Source: Chloroflexota bacterium (GTDB taxonomy: Bacteria > Chloroflexota > UBA11872). From it: a stretch of DNA of 64,000 nucleotides. Made by a program: the position numbers and the translations under genes. How positions within the stretch are numbered: the stretch's first letter is position 1; each line of letters opens with the position of its first letter. Positions 36,860 through 44,775 of this stretch are shown here, in pieces. The stretch covers positions 1 through 64,000 of the forward strand of contig JAJDZU010000020.1 of the NCBI GenBank assembly GCA_022824495.1. Direction: 5' to 3'. The notes beneath the pieces were generated by a model, which did not search any database, was not told the origin of the DNA, and saw only the letters and a list, made by a program, of their open reading frames with translations.

Positions 36860-38870
36860 GAGGAGAGCAGGCTTCGCCGTCGGGTCGACCGATTCCGGTG
36901 TAGGTGAATCGGGTTTCCATGAGGTGGCCGGCCTCGACCGAGTCTTCGCTGGGGGCGTCCCAGCTGTGTTCGGAGTCAAGGATTTGTGGCCGGGTGACAC
37001 CCGCGGCACGTGTGCGGGACCGGGCGAGCTCCGGCCCGGCCTGCCGGATGTAGGAGCGTGCTGCGGCGATCGAGGCAAACCGTCGGCGCTCTGTGGGCCC
37101 GTGGACGACGTAGCCGGTGATGCCCGAGCGTGCGTAAAGGGGGCGCAACAGGAATTCGACTTGCTCGATCGCCTGGCTGGCGGCGGCGCCGACGGCGCTG
37201 GCGACGGCAGCACGTTCGGGTACCTGGCACTCGGCGTGGAGACGTTTGGCCACTTTGGGAATCCAGGCTTCGGCGGGTGCGCCTAGGGCAACGATGGGAT
37301 CGGTCACCGCAAGTCGAATGTCCAGCGGATCGCGACGATGGTTGCGCGAGAGTGAGCGATCGAAGACGAAGCGGCCGAGCCGGTCCTCGGCCTCGGCGGC
37401 GCGGCTGTCGAACTCCGCGACGGCGCGGCGGAGTGCGCCTTCGCCAAGCTGGCGAATTGTCAGTTCGTGCGTGCGGGCGAGGAAGGTGTCCAGGTTGACC
37501 CGGCTCTCGCGGGCGGCTACGCGGCAGGCCCGGACGGCGGCATCCACGTCAAACCCCAGAAACTCGCCGCGGGCGTGAAGTATGTCGGTGGGCGTGAGGC
37601 CGATTCGACGGACGACGCCCCGGGCGATGAGCGACCGAAGGTTGAGCAGGCGGGCGTCGGCCAGTCCGACTCGTGCAGCGAGCGAGGTCATATCGAGGGG
37701 GCCTTCGCGCAGGGCGCTGCAAACATCGTGCTCGGCGGCGGAGCGAACGGCGCTTTCAGCGGAACTGCTGACGGTGAGGAACTCCCACACGGGGACGAGC
37801 CGGTGGGTGACCTGGTCGTGATCAATCCTGGCCAGAGCGTCGGCAACTGAGGGGTCGGCGGCCGCAGCGGCGGAGAGGGGTTCAACACGTTGGGGGCCGA
37901 TGCGAAGATCGAGGGGATCCGCCAGGATGCGGCTGTCGCCACCGACGCCAAATGAGCGAACATCGGCGGCGCGCACGGCGGTACGCCAGTCGCTGATGGC
38001 AGCGCCTTGGTCGCTGATCTTGGAACGGCCGTCGCGCAGCAGGGCGACATCGGTGGTCGTTCCGCCCATGTCCACCACGAGGGCCGCGTCGCGGCCGGTC
38101 AGTCGGTGCGCGCCGACAGCGCTGGCCGCCGGGCCTGAGAGTAAAGTCTCGACGGGACGGATGCGGGCCTGGGCCAGCGGCATGACGGCGCCGTCGCCGC
38201 GCACGATCGTAATAGGGGCCGTGATGCCGCGTTGGGCCACGCTCCGGTCGATGGCGGTGAGCAGCCGCTCGACGTGGGGGATGAGACGGGCGTTCAGGAC
38301 GGCCGTGGTGGCTCGGCGGACTGAATCGAGAGAGCGTCCGACCGAGCCACCGGTAACGACGGGGCGATCGGTAAGCCCGGCGACGATCTCGGCGGCGCGG
38401 AGTTCGTGCTCTGGGTTGCGGACCGCCAGATAGCTCGACAGGGCGAAGGCGTCGACGCGGTGGCGCTGGCGATCCACGGCGCGGCGGAGAGCGTCTTCGT
38501 CAAGGGGGGCACGTTCCTCGCCGAAGACGTCGTGACGGCCAGGGATGAATTCGAGAGCGGCGGCGTGGATGCGGTGGAGGAGTCCGTATCGGCGGAGCAT
38601 TGTCTGGTCGTAGCCGATGAGCAGGGCGCAGACGCGGCCGCCGAGGCCCTCGATTGCGGCGTTGGTGGCGAGAGTGGTGGAGAGCGAGACGAGGCTGATT
38701 TGGCTGTGGGCAATGTCGGAGAGACCGTCGATGGCGGCGGAGATACCGATCGCGAGGTCAGCGTGGGTGGTGGGGGTTTTGTGCCAGGCGACGACGCGGT
38801 CGGCGGCCGGGTCAAAGGCCACGGCGTCGGTGTGGGTGCCACCGGTGTCAATGCCGAGGATCAGGGACAT
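36855..38870 (-). CDS. Hydantoinase/oxoprolinase family protein (second, divergent)
   Basis: A 671-residue protein starting MSLILGIDTGGTHTDAVAFD. The second phosphate motif is VVDMGGTTTDVALLRDG, and FGVGGDSRI replaces the usual GxGGGSI. It is clearly related to HyuA but has a long, different C-terminal half. No HyuB neighbour is present. No Shine-Dalgarno precedes ATG 38870. The frame is open upstream to an ATG at 39311 placed at a predicted transcription start, so an N-terminal extension cannot be excluded, though its proline-rich content looks like leader. Confidence 0.8.
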   Translation of the reverse strand: MSLILGIDTGGTHTDAVAFDPAADRVVAWHKTPTTHADLAIGISAAIDGLSDIAHSQISLVSLSTTLATNAAIEGLGGRVCALLIGYDQTMLRRYGLLHRIHAAALEFIPGRHDVFGEERAPLDEDALRRAVDRQRHRVDAFALSSYLAVRNPEHELRAAEIVAGLTDRPVVTGGSVGRSLDSVRRATTAVLNARLIPHVERLLTAIDRSVAQRGITAPITIVRGDGAVMPLAQARIRPVETLLSGPAASAVGAHRLTGRDAALVVDMGGTTTDVALLRDGRSKISDQGAAISDWRTAVRAADVRSFGVGGDSRILADPLDLRIGPQRVEPLSAAAAADPSVADALARIDHDQVTHRLVPVWEFLTVSSSAESAVRSAAEHDVCSALREGPLDMTSLAARVGLADARLLNLRSLIARGVVRRIGLTPTDILHARGEFLGFDVDAAVRACRVAARESRVNLDTFLARTHELTIRQLGEGALRRAVAEFDSRAAEAEDRLGRFVFDRSLSRNHRRDPLDIRLAVTDPIVALGAPAEAWIPKVAKRLHAECQVPERAAVASAVGAAASQAIEQVEFLLRPLYARSGITGYVVHGPTERRRFASIAAARSYIRQAGPELARSRTRAAGVTRPQILDSEHSWDAPSEDSVEAGHLMETRFTYTGIGRPDGEACSPL

Positions 38871-38966
38871 GGGGTGATGGTCGCGCGGATTGGGGGATTG
38901 TGCACGCTGGGCGGGGTGCGATGCGGGCCTGCCGGGCCTGGCGGCGGAGGGCCCTCGCGTGCGCAG

Positions 38967-38990
38967 AAGAGTTTTTTCTAAAAAACTCTT
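38967..38990 (-). repeat. A/T-rich palindrome upstream of the second hydantoinase gene (copy 2)
   Basis: Read on the minus strand it is identical to copy 1 (AAGAG-T6-AG-A6-CTCTT), with matching flanks CCGAAA, CCGCCGCG and TGCGC. It lies 96 bases before ATG 38870 and has the same orientation to its gene as copy 1. Confidence 0.75.
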
Positions 38991-39318
38991 GAGGCGCGCG
39001 GCGGTGCATTTCGGCGGGTTTTGGGGTGTGGTGAGGGCCGGCGACTGAGGGGTGGTCTGGGGTTGGCGGGGGTGCTGGGTGGGGCGGTTGTGGTTTGACG
39101 GGCTCACCACGAGCGGAGACGGGCTTGGCATGAACGGGGGCCGGCTGGCCGGGGGCGTGATCCGGCTGAGGGTGGAGGCGGCCAGGCTCGCCAGGGACGC
39201 GAACAGGGTTGCGAGGAGGGACGGCAGGCGCAGCAGCCCGGGGGCATGGCCAACCGTGAGGGGCCACGGGAGGCGGATGGCTGGGATGGGGTGGACGGGT
39301 TGCAGTGTCATGGCATGT

Positions 39319-39347
39319 AATGTACACTTGATGCGTACTGAGGGCAA
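39319..39347 (-). promoter_or_regulatory. Predicted promoter of the second hydantoinase gene
   Basis: Minus strand: TTGCCC (39342-39347), a 17-bp spacer ending AGTG, and TACATT (39319-39324). Seven bases later comes an ATG at 39311. Spacing and sequence match the promoter before fabF. Confidence 0.5.
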
Positions 39348-39507
39348 GTCGAGCGATGGTTGGCGGCGGGAGAGCGGCCTGGGGGCAGGCAGGTAAGCCG
39401 GTCGGGATTCGGTTGTGCGGCGGGTTCTCCGGGCGGCTGGCTTGTGGCGCAACTAGCGTCGAGGGGTTGCGGGTCGGGGAGGCCATGTGGGTGTGTGGTG
39501 AGAGTTG

Positions 39508-39536
39508 GTATGATTTTCAGAGTCTGAAATTCATAC
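39508..39536. promoter_or_regulatory. Palindromic operator/promoter of vapBC
   Basis: A 29-bp near-perfect inverted repeat: GTATGA at the left, TCATAC at the right, and TTTCAGA / TCTGAAA inside. The left arm contains a -10-like TATGAT. It ends 10 bases before the antitoxin start, the usual place for toxin-antitoxin autoregulation. Confidence 0.75.
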
Positions 39537-39546
39537 GGAATGTGTC

Positions 39547-39762
39547 ATGCGAGTATCCGAGCGGGGGCAGATTACGATTCCGAAGGCGTTGCGGGATCGT
39601 TTCGGGTTGCATCGTGACGTTGAGGTGGAGGTCGTGCCGACCGAGCGAGGCTTGCTGATTCAGAAGCGGGCGGCGGCGGAGCATCCGGTGGATCGCATTG
39701 CCGGGATGCTGACCGGCGACTGGGATGTGGACGAGTACATCGAGGAAATCCGAGGACGGTGA
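39547..39762 (+). CDS. vapB: AbrB-type antitoxin (VapB)
   Basis: A 71-residue protein with an N-terminal swapped-hairpin DNA-binding motif (RVSERGQITIPKALRDRFGL) and a C-terminal tail for toxin binding (AGMLTGDWDVDEYIEEIRGR). Such antitoxins repress their own operon and neutralise the PIN toxin. Its TGA overlaps the toxin start (GTGA). Confidence 0.9.
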   Translation: MRVSERGQITIPKALRDRFGLHRDVEVEVVPTERGLLIQKRAAAEHPVDRIAGMLTGDWDVDEYIEEIRGR

Positions 39763-40160
39763 TTTCGGCCGTCGACACGAACGTGCTGCTGGACCTGCTG
39801 AACGCCAGGTCTCCGCAGCACGCGCAATCGCGGGAGTGGCTCAGGGCCGCGTACAACGATGGCGCCGTATTGGTGTGCGACATCGTGTACGCGGAACTGG
39901 TGCCGGCCTTTGGCAACCGGGCGACGTTGGACGGGGCGCTGCGGGAGGTCAACGCGGTGGTTTCGCCAATCGACACGTCCATTGCGTACGAGGCGGGACT
40001 GCGGTGGATGCGATATCGGCGGGCGGGCGGGCCGAGGGCGAGGATCATGGCGGACTTCCTGATCGGGGCGCATGCGCTGGCTGCCGCCGATGCGTTTCTT
40101 ACCCGGGATCGAGGTTTCTACGCCACGTATTTTCCGGAGCTGAATACTCCGCAGGATTAG
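39759..40160 (+). CDS. vapC: PIN-domain toxin (VapC)
   Basis: A 133-residue PIN ribonuclease. The acidic residues that bind Mg2+/Mn2+ are present: VDTNVLLDLL, YAELVPAF, ADFLIGAHA and LTRDRGF. It starts with GTG inside the vapB stop. The RNA target is unknown. Confidence 0.9.
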   Translation: MISAVDTNVLLDLLNARSPQHAQSREWLRAAYNDGAVLVCDIVYAELVPAFGNRATLDGALREVNAVVSPIDTSIAYEAGLRWMRYRRAGGPRARIMADFLIGAHALAAADAFLTRDRGFYATYFPELNTPQD

Positions 40161-40209
40161 GTCCGGCGCGCGGGTGGAACCGGCGCCGGCGATCAGGGAT
40201 GCGAGCAAC

Positions 40210-40269
40210 GCCAGCATTGCCTGTCACGCAATCAGTGCATGCATTGATTGCGCGGCAGGTAATGCCGGC
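40210..40269. repeat. 60-bp imperfect palindrome after vapC
   Basis: Two arms of about 25 bases (GCCAGCATTGCCTG...CGCAATCA and its reverse complement) differ at about four positions and enclose TGCATGCA. It lies 49 bases after vapC and could end the transcript or mark a mobile or REP-like unit. Confidence 0.7.
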
Positions 40270-40289
40270 AGGGATGTGGTTCGACTAGG

Positions 40290-40445
40290 TTCCTTCGACA
40301 AGCTCAGGGCAGGCTTGGCGCCGGGGGGGCGACACGGGCCGCCGCGGACGGCGACCCGGCTGACAACGAACGGTTTGGGTGGACGGGGGGTTGGTTGCCC
40401 GGAAGAGGCCGGTTAGAAACGCGGCCCCTACGAGGATTCCGGGGG
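40290..40445. repeat. Dispersed repeat fragments
   Basis: CCTTCGACAAGCTCAGGGCA near 40292 and CGGCCCCTACGAGG near 40420 are of the kinds repeated in intergenic DNA of many genomes. Related pieces recur at 39096 and at 47395-47660. There is no gene here. Confidence 0.55.
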
Positions 40446-41162
40446 TTAGGTCTCGTGGTCGCCGTCGATGTCGAAGACGAGCATGTGGTAGTTGTCGGGG
40501 TCGTGGGTTTCGGGACGGCGGGGGAGTTCGAGGGCGGGGATGGTGAGCATGAGGTTGGCGGCGAATTCGATGTCGGAGGGGTCCAGCATGAAGTATTCGG
40601 AGAGGCCGCTGGCGCGGTCGCGGGTGACTTCGACGGCGTCGCGCATGGCCTGGACGGACACGATGCGGCTGAAGCGGATGCGGAAGGTGCGTTCGCCGCT
40701 GAAGTAGACGTGCTTGGTGGTGACGGCCATGGTGCCGACGCCGCGGTGGACGATTTCGTCGCGCTCGACGGGGGTGCCGCGTGATTGGCCGACGCGGACG
40801 GAGACGCCTTTGGCTATGCGGACGCTGGTTCCAGCTGAGCGGCCGACGATTTCGCGCTTGATGCGCTGTTCGGCGTAGCCGACGCCCGGAAAGACGTAGA
40901 TGAGGTGCTCGCTCTTGAGGAATTTGAACGGCAGCGGTTGGTAGTGGGACCAGTCGACCTGGGGGAGCTTGTTGTCGTCCAGGATGTCGATGATGTTGTC
41001 GCGACGCTGGCGTTCGAGGCTCAGGGCGCGCTGCTCGGCTTCGCGCTGGCGTTGCCGGATGGCTTCTTGTCGTTGCCGTTCCTGTTCGCGGGCCTGGCGC
41101 GCCTGTGCCTGCCGCTCCTTCTGCTCAGCAAGGGTGCGGCGGACCCATCCGATTGGGCTCAC
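40446..41162 (-). CDS. Coiled-coil protein with a PH/GRAM-like domain, function unknown
   Basis: A 238-residue protein. Residues about 10-55 are an Arg/Gln/Glu-rich coiled coil. Residues about 95-215 have the strand pattern of bacterial PH-like (GRAM-like) domains: GVGTMAVTTKHVYFSGERTFRIRFSRIVSV and then EYFMLDPSDIEFAANLML. There is no signal peptide or membrane helix. It stands alone in an accessory region. I do not recognise a specific family; the PH-like call is from pattern only. Confidence 0.6.
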   Translation of the reverse strand: MSPIGWVRRTLAEQKERQAQARQAREQERQRQEAIRQRQREAEQRALSLERQRRDNIIDILDDNKLPQVDWSHYQPLPFKFLKSEHLIYVFPGVGYAEQRIKREIVGRSAGTSVRIAKGVSVRVGQSRGTPVERDEIVHRGVGTMAVTTKHVYFSGERTFRIRFSRIVSVQAMRDAVEVTRDRASGLSEYFMLDPSDIEFAANLMLTIPALELPRRPETHDPDNYHMLVFDIDGDHET

Positions 41163-41215
41163 GTCACTGATCTCCGTTCTGTCGCCATCCTGCAGAGATG
41201 CACGCTAGCGCCGAA

Positions 41216-41536
41216 TCACTTCCACTCGTCGTCGGTTGGCCAGATGTTGGTGGCGCCGAGGCCGGCGCCCTGGAGGCCGGCGTCTTCGGTCCAGTCGGCG
41301 GTGGCGTCGCGCCACTTGATGAAGTGGGGGGCCTGGGTGTGGGCCTTGAAGGCGTCTTCGTCGACGTAGATTTCGTAGAGCCAGATGCGGTTGGGGTCGT
41401 TGGCATCCTGGATGACGTCGAACTGGAGGCAGCCGGGCTCGTCGTTCACGGAGCCGCGGGCGTCGCCGATCATTTCTTCGATGAAGCGGTCCTTATAGCC
41501 GTCCTTGATCTGGATGGGGGCGATGATGACGAACAC
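41216..41536 (-). CDS. Antibiotic-biosynthesis-monooxygenase (ABM) domain protein
   Basis: A 106-residue dimeric alpha/beta-barrel-type protein: FVIIAPIQIKDGYKDRFIEEM, NDEPGCLQFDVIQDANDPNRIWLYEIYVDEDAFKAHTQAPHF. This pattern matches quinol monooxygenase YgiN-like proteins. GTG 41536 is preceded by AAGGAG with a four-base gap; the upstream ATG is not preceded by a site. The substrate cannot be told. Confidence 0.85.
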   Translation of the reverse strand: MFVIIAPIQIKDGYKDRFIEEMIGDARGSVNDEPGCLQFDVIQDANDPNRIWLYEIYVDEDAFKAHTQAPHFIKWRDATADWTEDAGLQGAGLGATNIWPTDDEWK

Positions 41537-41756
41537 GGGGCTCCTTTTGGGGGGACGTGGTACGGGGCCGTGAGGGAATCGTACAGCGGTTAGTGGTTGA
41601 TGGCTCGTGGCGAGTGGATAGGGCACTTCGTTGGAGGGGCATGGTTGGCGCCGGTCGATCAGAGCGTCCTAGGGTGATCGGGGCGGGTGCGGCGGCTAGA
41701 CGCTGCGCGTTAGAAAGACGTGGGACGCGGCCAGGAAAGCCCGAGTGATCGGTAGG

Positions 41757-41834
41757 ATGGTTCGGGAACTACCAGCCCTAAGCTATAAGGGCATCCTGAA
41801 GCGGTTCAATCTGGGAAGCGCACGATTGCGGTGA
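41757..41834 (+). pseudogene. Collapsed HicA toxin remnant
   Basis: A 25-codon frame (MVRELPALSYKGILKRFNLG...) resembles the HicA N-terminus. The overlapping frame GKRTIAV, just before the antitoxin start, resembles the HicA C-terminal strand. The middle, including the catalytic His (GSH), is missing. Its TGA overlaps the GTG of the hicB-like gene, the spacing expected of a former hicAB operon. The fragment is short, so this is inference. Confidence 0.45.
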
Positions 41835-42043
41835 AGCACTCAGTGGTCATGGAGAAGACCGGCCATAGGTATTCGGCTTACGTTCCAGACCTGCTTGGCT
41901 GCGTTGCCGCCGGGGAATCACGTGCGGAAACCGAGGGGTTGATTCGCGAAGCTATTGTCGGGCATCTGGAGATGCGGCGGGAAGGCGGTAATCCGATACC
42001 GGCACCGTCGGTATCGACAAGTCTTATTGAAGCTAGGGATTAG
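41831..42043 (+). CDS. HicB-like antitoxin
   Basis: A 70-residue partial RNase-H-like fold: VVMEKTGHRYSAYVPDLLGCVAAGESRAETEGLIREAIVGHLEMRREGGNPIPAPS is typical of HicB. No separate DNA-binding tail is seen. It now lacks a whole toxin and stands six bases before the PHP-ATPase gene, possibly co-transcribed with it. Confidence 0.8.
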   Translation: MKHSVVMEKTGHRYSAYVPDLLGCVAAGESRAETEGLIREAIVGHLEMRREGGNPIPAPSVSTSLIEARD

Positions 42044-42048
42044 AAGGC

Positions 42049-44775
42049 ATGCAGACAACCTGGGACTGGCCCGGCTCGCGCTGGTGGCGTGTCGATCTCC
42101 ACACGCACTCTCCCGCGTCCTACGACTTTGGCAGCCAGTCAGATCGGGAGAACCCGGACTGGACGCGCTGGCTTACAGCGGCCCGGGACGCAGGTATTCA
42201 GGCCATTGGGGTGACAGACCACAACTCGGCCGAGGCAATCGCCCACCTTCAGAAGGCCGTTGCGGATGTGGACGACGCACCGGTTCTCTTTCCGGCCGTT
42301 GAGCTTACCGCTGGGGACGGCAAGCATCTCCTGCTACTCATGGATCCAGCGTGTAAAGGTGAGCACATCGATGATCTGTTGTCCACTGTACAGGTTCCCG
42401 TAGATCAGCGAGGTAAAACGACTGCTCGATCTACTAAGAGTGTAGAGGAGATCTTGGACTCCTTCGGAGACGAGGTTTTGATCGTTGGCGCACACATCAA
42501 TAAGTCCGATGGATTGCTCGAACTCACGGGTGAGCAGAGGATTGCCGTGCTGCGCCATTCACGATTAGCGGCGGTTGATATCGATCCAAACAAGCCTTTC
42601 GAGGAGTGCTGGATTGATGGAAGCACTCCCGACGTCGCTCGGGAGATCTCGCAGGTGTGGTCTTCGGACGGTCACGACTTTGACAAGTTGGGTCGTCGCT
42701 TTACATGGGTGAAGATGACAAGCCCGAGTCTCGAGGGTCTGCGTCTGGCTTTGTTCGATGGTGCCGAGTCGCTTAAGCCGACAAGACCGGGCGACTCATA
42801 CGATCCAAACGCCCACGCCGATCTAGCGATCGAGAGTATCACTGTTGACAAGGCCAAATTTATGGGTCGCTTAGCTCCAATAGAGTTTCAGTTCAATCCG
42901 TGGCTGAATGCGATCATCGGCGGTCGCGGCACGGGCAAGTCCACGCTCGTGGACTTCTGTCGTCAGACGTTGCGGCGGGAGTCCGAACTCGACGGACGTG
43001 ACAGCGATGAAGAAGGATCACTGCGCCATCTGTTCGATCGCCGTATGCGCGTTGCTGCTGACCGAGGGGCTGAAGGGCTCCTAACGTCGGAGACGCGTAT
43101 TGAAGTTGTGTATCGCAGGAACAGGGACCGGTTCCTTCTGTCCTGGCACCAGCAAGGGGATGCACAGCCTATCGCTCTGCTGGAAAACGACGATCTAATC
43201 CCTCAAGAGGGGGATATTCGCGAGCGGTTTCCCGTGCGAATCTACAGCCAAAAGCAACTATTCGCATTGGCGCAGGATCCCAACGCTCTCCTCTCAGTTA
43301 TCGACGATAGCGGGGAAGTTCGCAAGGCTGAATTGGATCGTTCAATGAAGCAGTTGGAGGCGCGTTACCTGTCCTTACAGGCCCAATCCCGCTCCGCTTC
43401 CAGGCAGGCGGATGACCTTCCGGCTCGGCGAGCTTTGCTGGCAGACGTTCAGCGCAAGCTGGACATCCTGCAGGTAGGCGGACACGCACAAGCATTGAAT
43501 GCTTACCGAATGCTGCGACAGCATGAGGACACGTGGCGGGAGGTTCTGCAAGGGGCTTCGAAGGCTGTGGATGCGGTTGATCACGCGGCTAGGGAGCTCT
43601 TAGTAGCTGACCTCGACCTGTCCTCTGAGGCTATGGACGATCTATTGACAGCGGATCTGAGACGCGCACATGAAGCCTTGCGGAGATCGGTCGGAGACCT
43701 CAGGCAACGCGTGATCGAAGCTGTCAAGAAAACCAAGCAGAACATCGAGGGTATTCGAACTGGAGAAGACGCAAGCCTGTGGCGGGCCGCTATGGATATT
43801 AGCGAAAGCCGATTCCAAGAGGCGTCCACGCAGCTTGCCGCTGAAGGAATAGCCGATCCAAAAGAATACACCAATCTGCTGCAACAGGCGGCACGGTTGC
43901 GTCGAGAAATCGAAGCCCTGGAAAATGAGCGACAACGAGCGGAGCAACTGGAGTGTGAAGCCGAGAACATTCTTGACAAATATCGTCAGAAGCGTGAGGA
44001 ACTGAGCAGCAAGCGTGGGGACTTTGTGCAAGAAGTATCTGGTGAGTCAATTCGGGTTCGCATAGGTGCATTGGCGAACTGTGGCAATCTCATAGATAAA
44101 TTGAGCAATATCTTAGGAATTGAACGATTTGAATCCGACCGGCAGGCTATTGCTCGGCGAATTGCGCCTGAACAAGACCAGCCGTGGGACTGGCAAAGAA
44201 TGGACAGAGTAGTTGGGCGGATACGGCAGTTCCTCTCGGGAGAATCGGATACTTGGGAGACTCAGGACGGTCGATTCAATACCGCCTTGAAGCGCGTGCA
44301 ACCCGAGCAAATCGATCGCCTCGCTCTGTACGTTCCCGAAGACGCAGTCAACGTGCGTTTTCGCGATCACCGGGGGGGCGGTTGGCGCTCTCTCGCGCAG
44401 GGGTCACCCGGGCAACAGACGGCGGCACTGCTGGCCTTTGTCCTGGGTTACGGTACCGAGCCGATCATTTTGGATCAGCCGGAAGATGACCTGGACAATA
44501 CGCTGATCTATGAGTTACTGGTCAGTCGGCTCCGGGAAACCAAGCGCCATCGCCAGGTGATCGTCGTTACTCACAATCCAAACATCGTGGTTCACGGCGA
44601 CGCCGAACTGGTTCTTTCGCTCAAGGCGGTCAATAGCCGAACGGACATCGAGTGTCAGGGAGGTTTGCAGGAACGTGGCGTTCGCGACGAAATCTGTCGC
44701 GTAATGGAGGGCGGCCGCGAGGCATTTGAGAGCCGTTACAGGCGGATCATGCCAGCAACGGAGTCAGGGTCGTGA
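42049..44775 (+). CDS. PHP phosphoesterase fused to an SMC-like ATPase (TrlF type)
   Basis: A 908-residue protein. The N-terminal PHP domain has DLHTHS (16-21), VTDHNS (55-60), the Glu of AVELTAGDGKH (85) and GAHI (147-150), residues that bind metals in this phosphoesterase family. An ABC/SMC-type ATPase follows: Walker A GGRGTGKS (291-298), a long coiled coil (about 430-680), signature-like QGSPGQQTAALLAF, Walker B PIILDQPEDDLDN and VVTHNPN. The architecture matches proteins called TrlF-family AAA-like ATPases. It overlaps the next gene by four bases. Base composition looks lower in G+C than flanking genes, suggesting transfer. A DNA/RNA-processing or defence role is inferred. Confidence 0.85.
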   Translation: MQTTWDWPGSRWWRVDLHTHSPASYDFGSQSDRENPDWTRWLTAARDAGIQAIGVTDHNSAEAIAHLQKAVADVDDAPVLFPAVELTAGDGKHLLLLMDPACKGEHIDDLLSTVQVPVDQRGKTTARSTKSVEEILDSFGDEVLIVGAHINKSDGLLELTGEQRIAVLRHSRLAAVDIDPNKPFEECWIDGSTPDVAREISQVWSSDGHDFDKLGRRFTWVKMTSPSLEGLRLALFDGAESLKPTRPGDSYDPNAHADLAIESITVDKAKFMGRLAPIEFQFNPWLNAIIGGRGTGKSTLVDFCRQTLRRESELDGRDSDEEGSLRHLFDRRMRVAADRGAEGLLTSETRIEVVYRRNRDRFLLSWHQQGDAQPIALLENDDLIPQEGDIRERFPVRIYSQKQLFALAQDPNALLSVIDDSGEVRKAELDRSMKQLEARYLSLQAQSRSASRQADDLPARRALLADVQRKLDILQVGGHAQALNAYRMLRQHEDTWREVLQGASKAVDAVDHAARELLVADLDLSSEAMDDLLTADLRRAHEALRRSVGDLRQRVIEAVKKTKQNIEGIRTGEDASLWRAAMDISESRFQEASTQLAAEGIADPKEYTNLLQQAARLRREIEALENERQRAEQLECEAENILDKYRQKREELSSKRGDFVQEVSGESIRVRIGALANCGNLIDKLSNILGIERFESDRQAIARRIAPEQDQPWDWQRMDRVVGRIRQFLSGESDTWETQDGRFNTALKRVQPEQIDRLALYVPEDAVNVRFRDHRGGGWRSLAQGSPGQQTAALLAFVLGYGTEPIILDQPEDDLDNTLIYELLVSRLRETKRHRQVIVVTHNPNIVVHGDAELVLSLKAVNSRTDIECQGGLQERGVRDEICRVMEGGREAFESRYRRIMPATESGS

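Larger units (their letters stand above)
38871..39507. other. Long intergenic region with leader and dispersed repeat
   Basis: On the minus strand this is a C- and proline-codon-rich leader. It holds the predicted promoter (39319-39347), the A/T palindrome (38967-38990) and, near 39096-39125, a fragment of a dispersed repeat (GACGGGCTCACCACGAGCGG) of the TTCGAC..GCTCA..ACGA type. I see no independent gene. Confidence 0.5.

Noticed and set aside
39052..39396. A 114-codon Gly/Arg-rich plus-strand frame
   Set aside because: No Shine-Dalgarno or domain; it lies antisense to the leader of the second hydantoinase gene.
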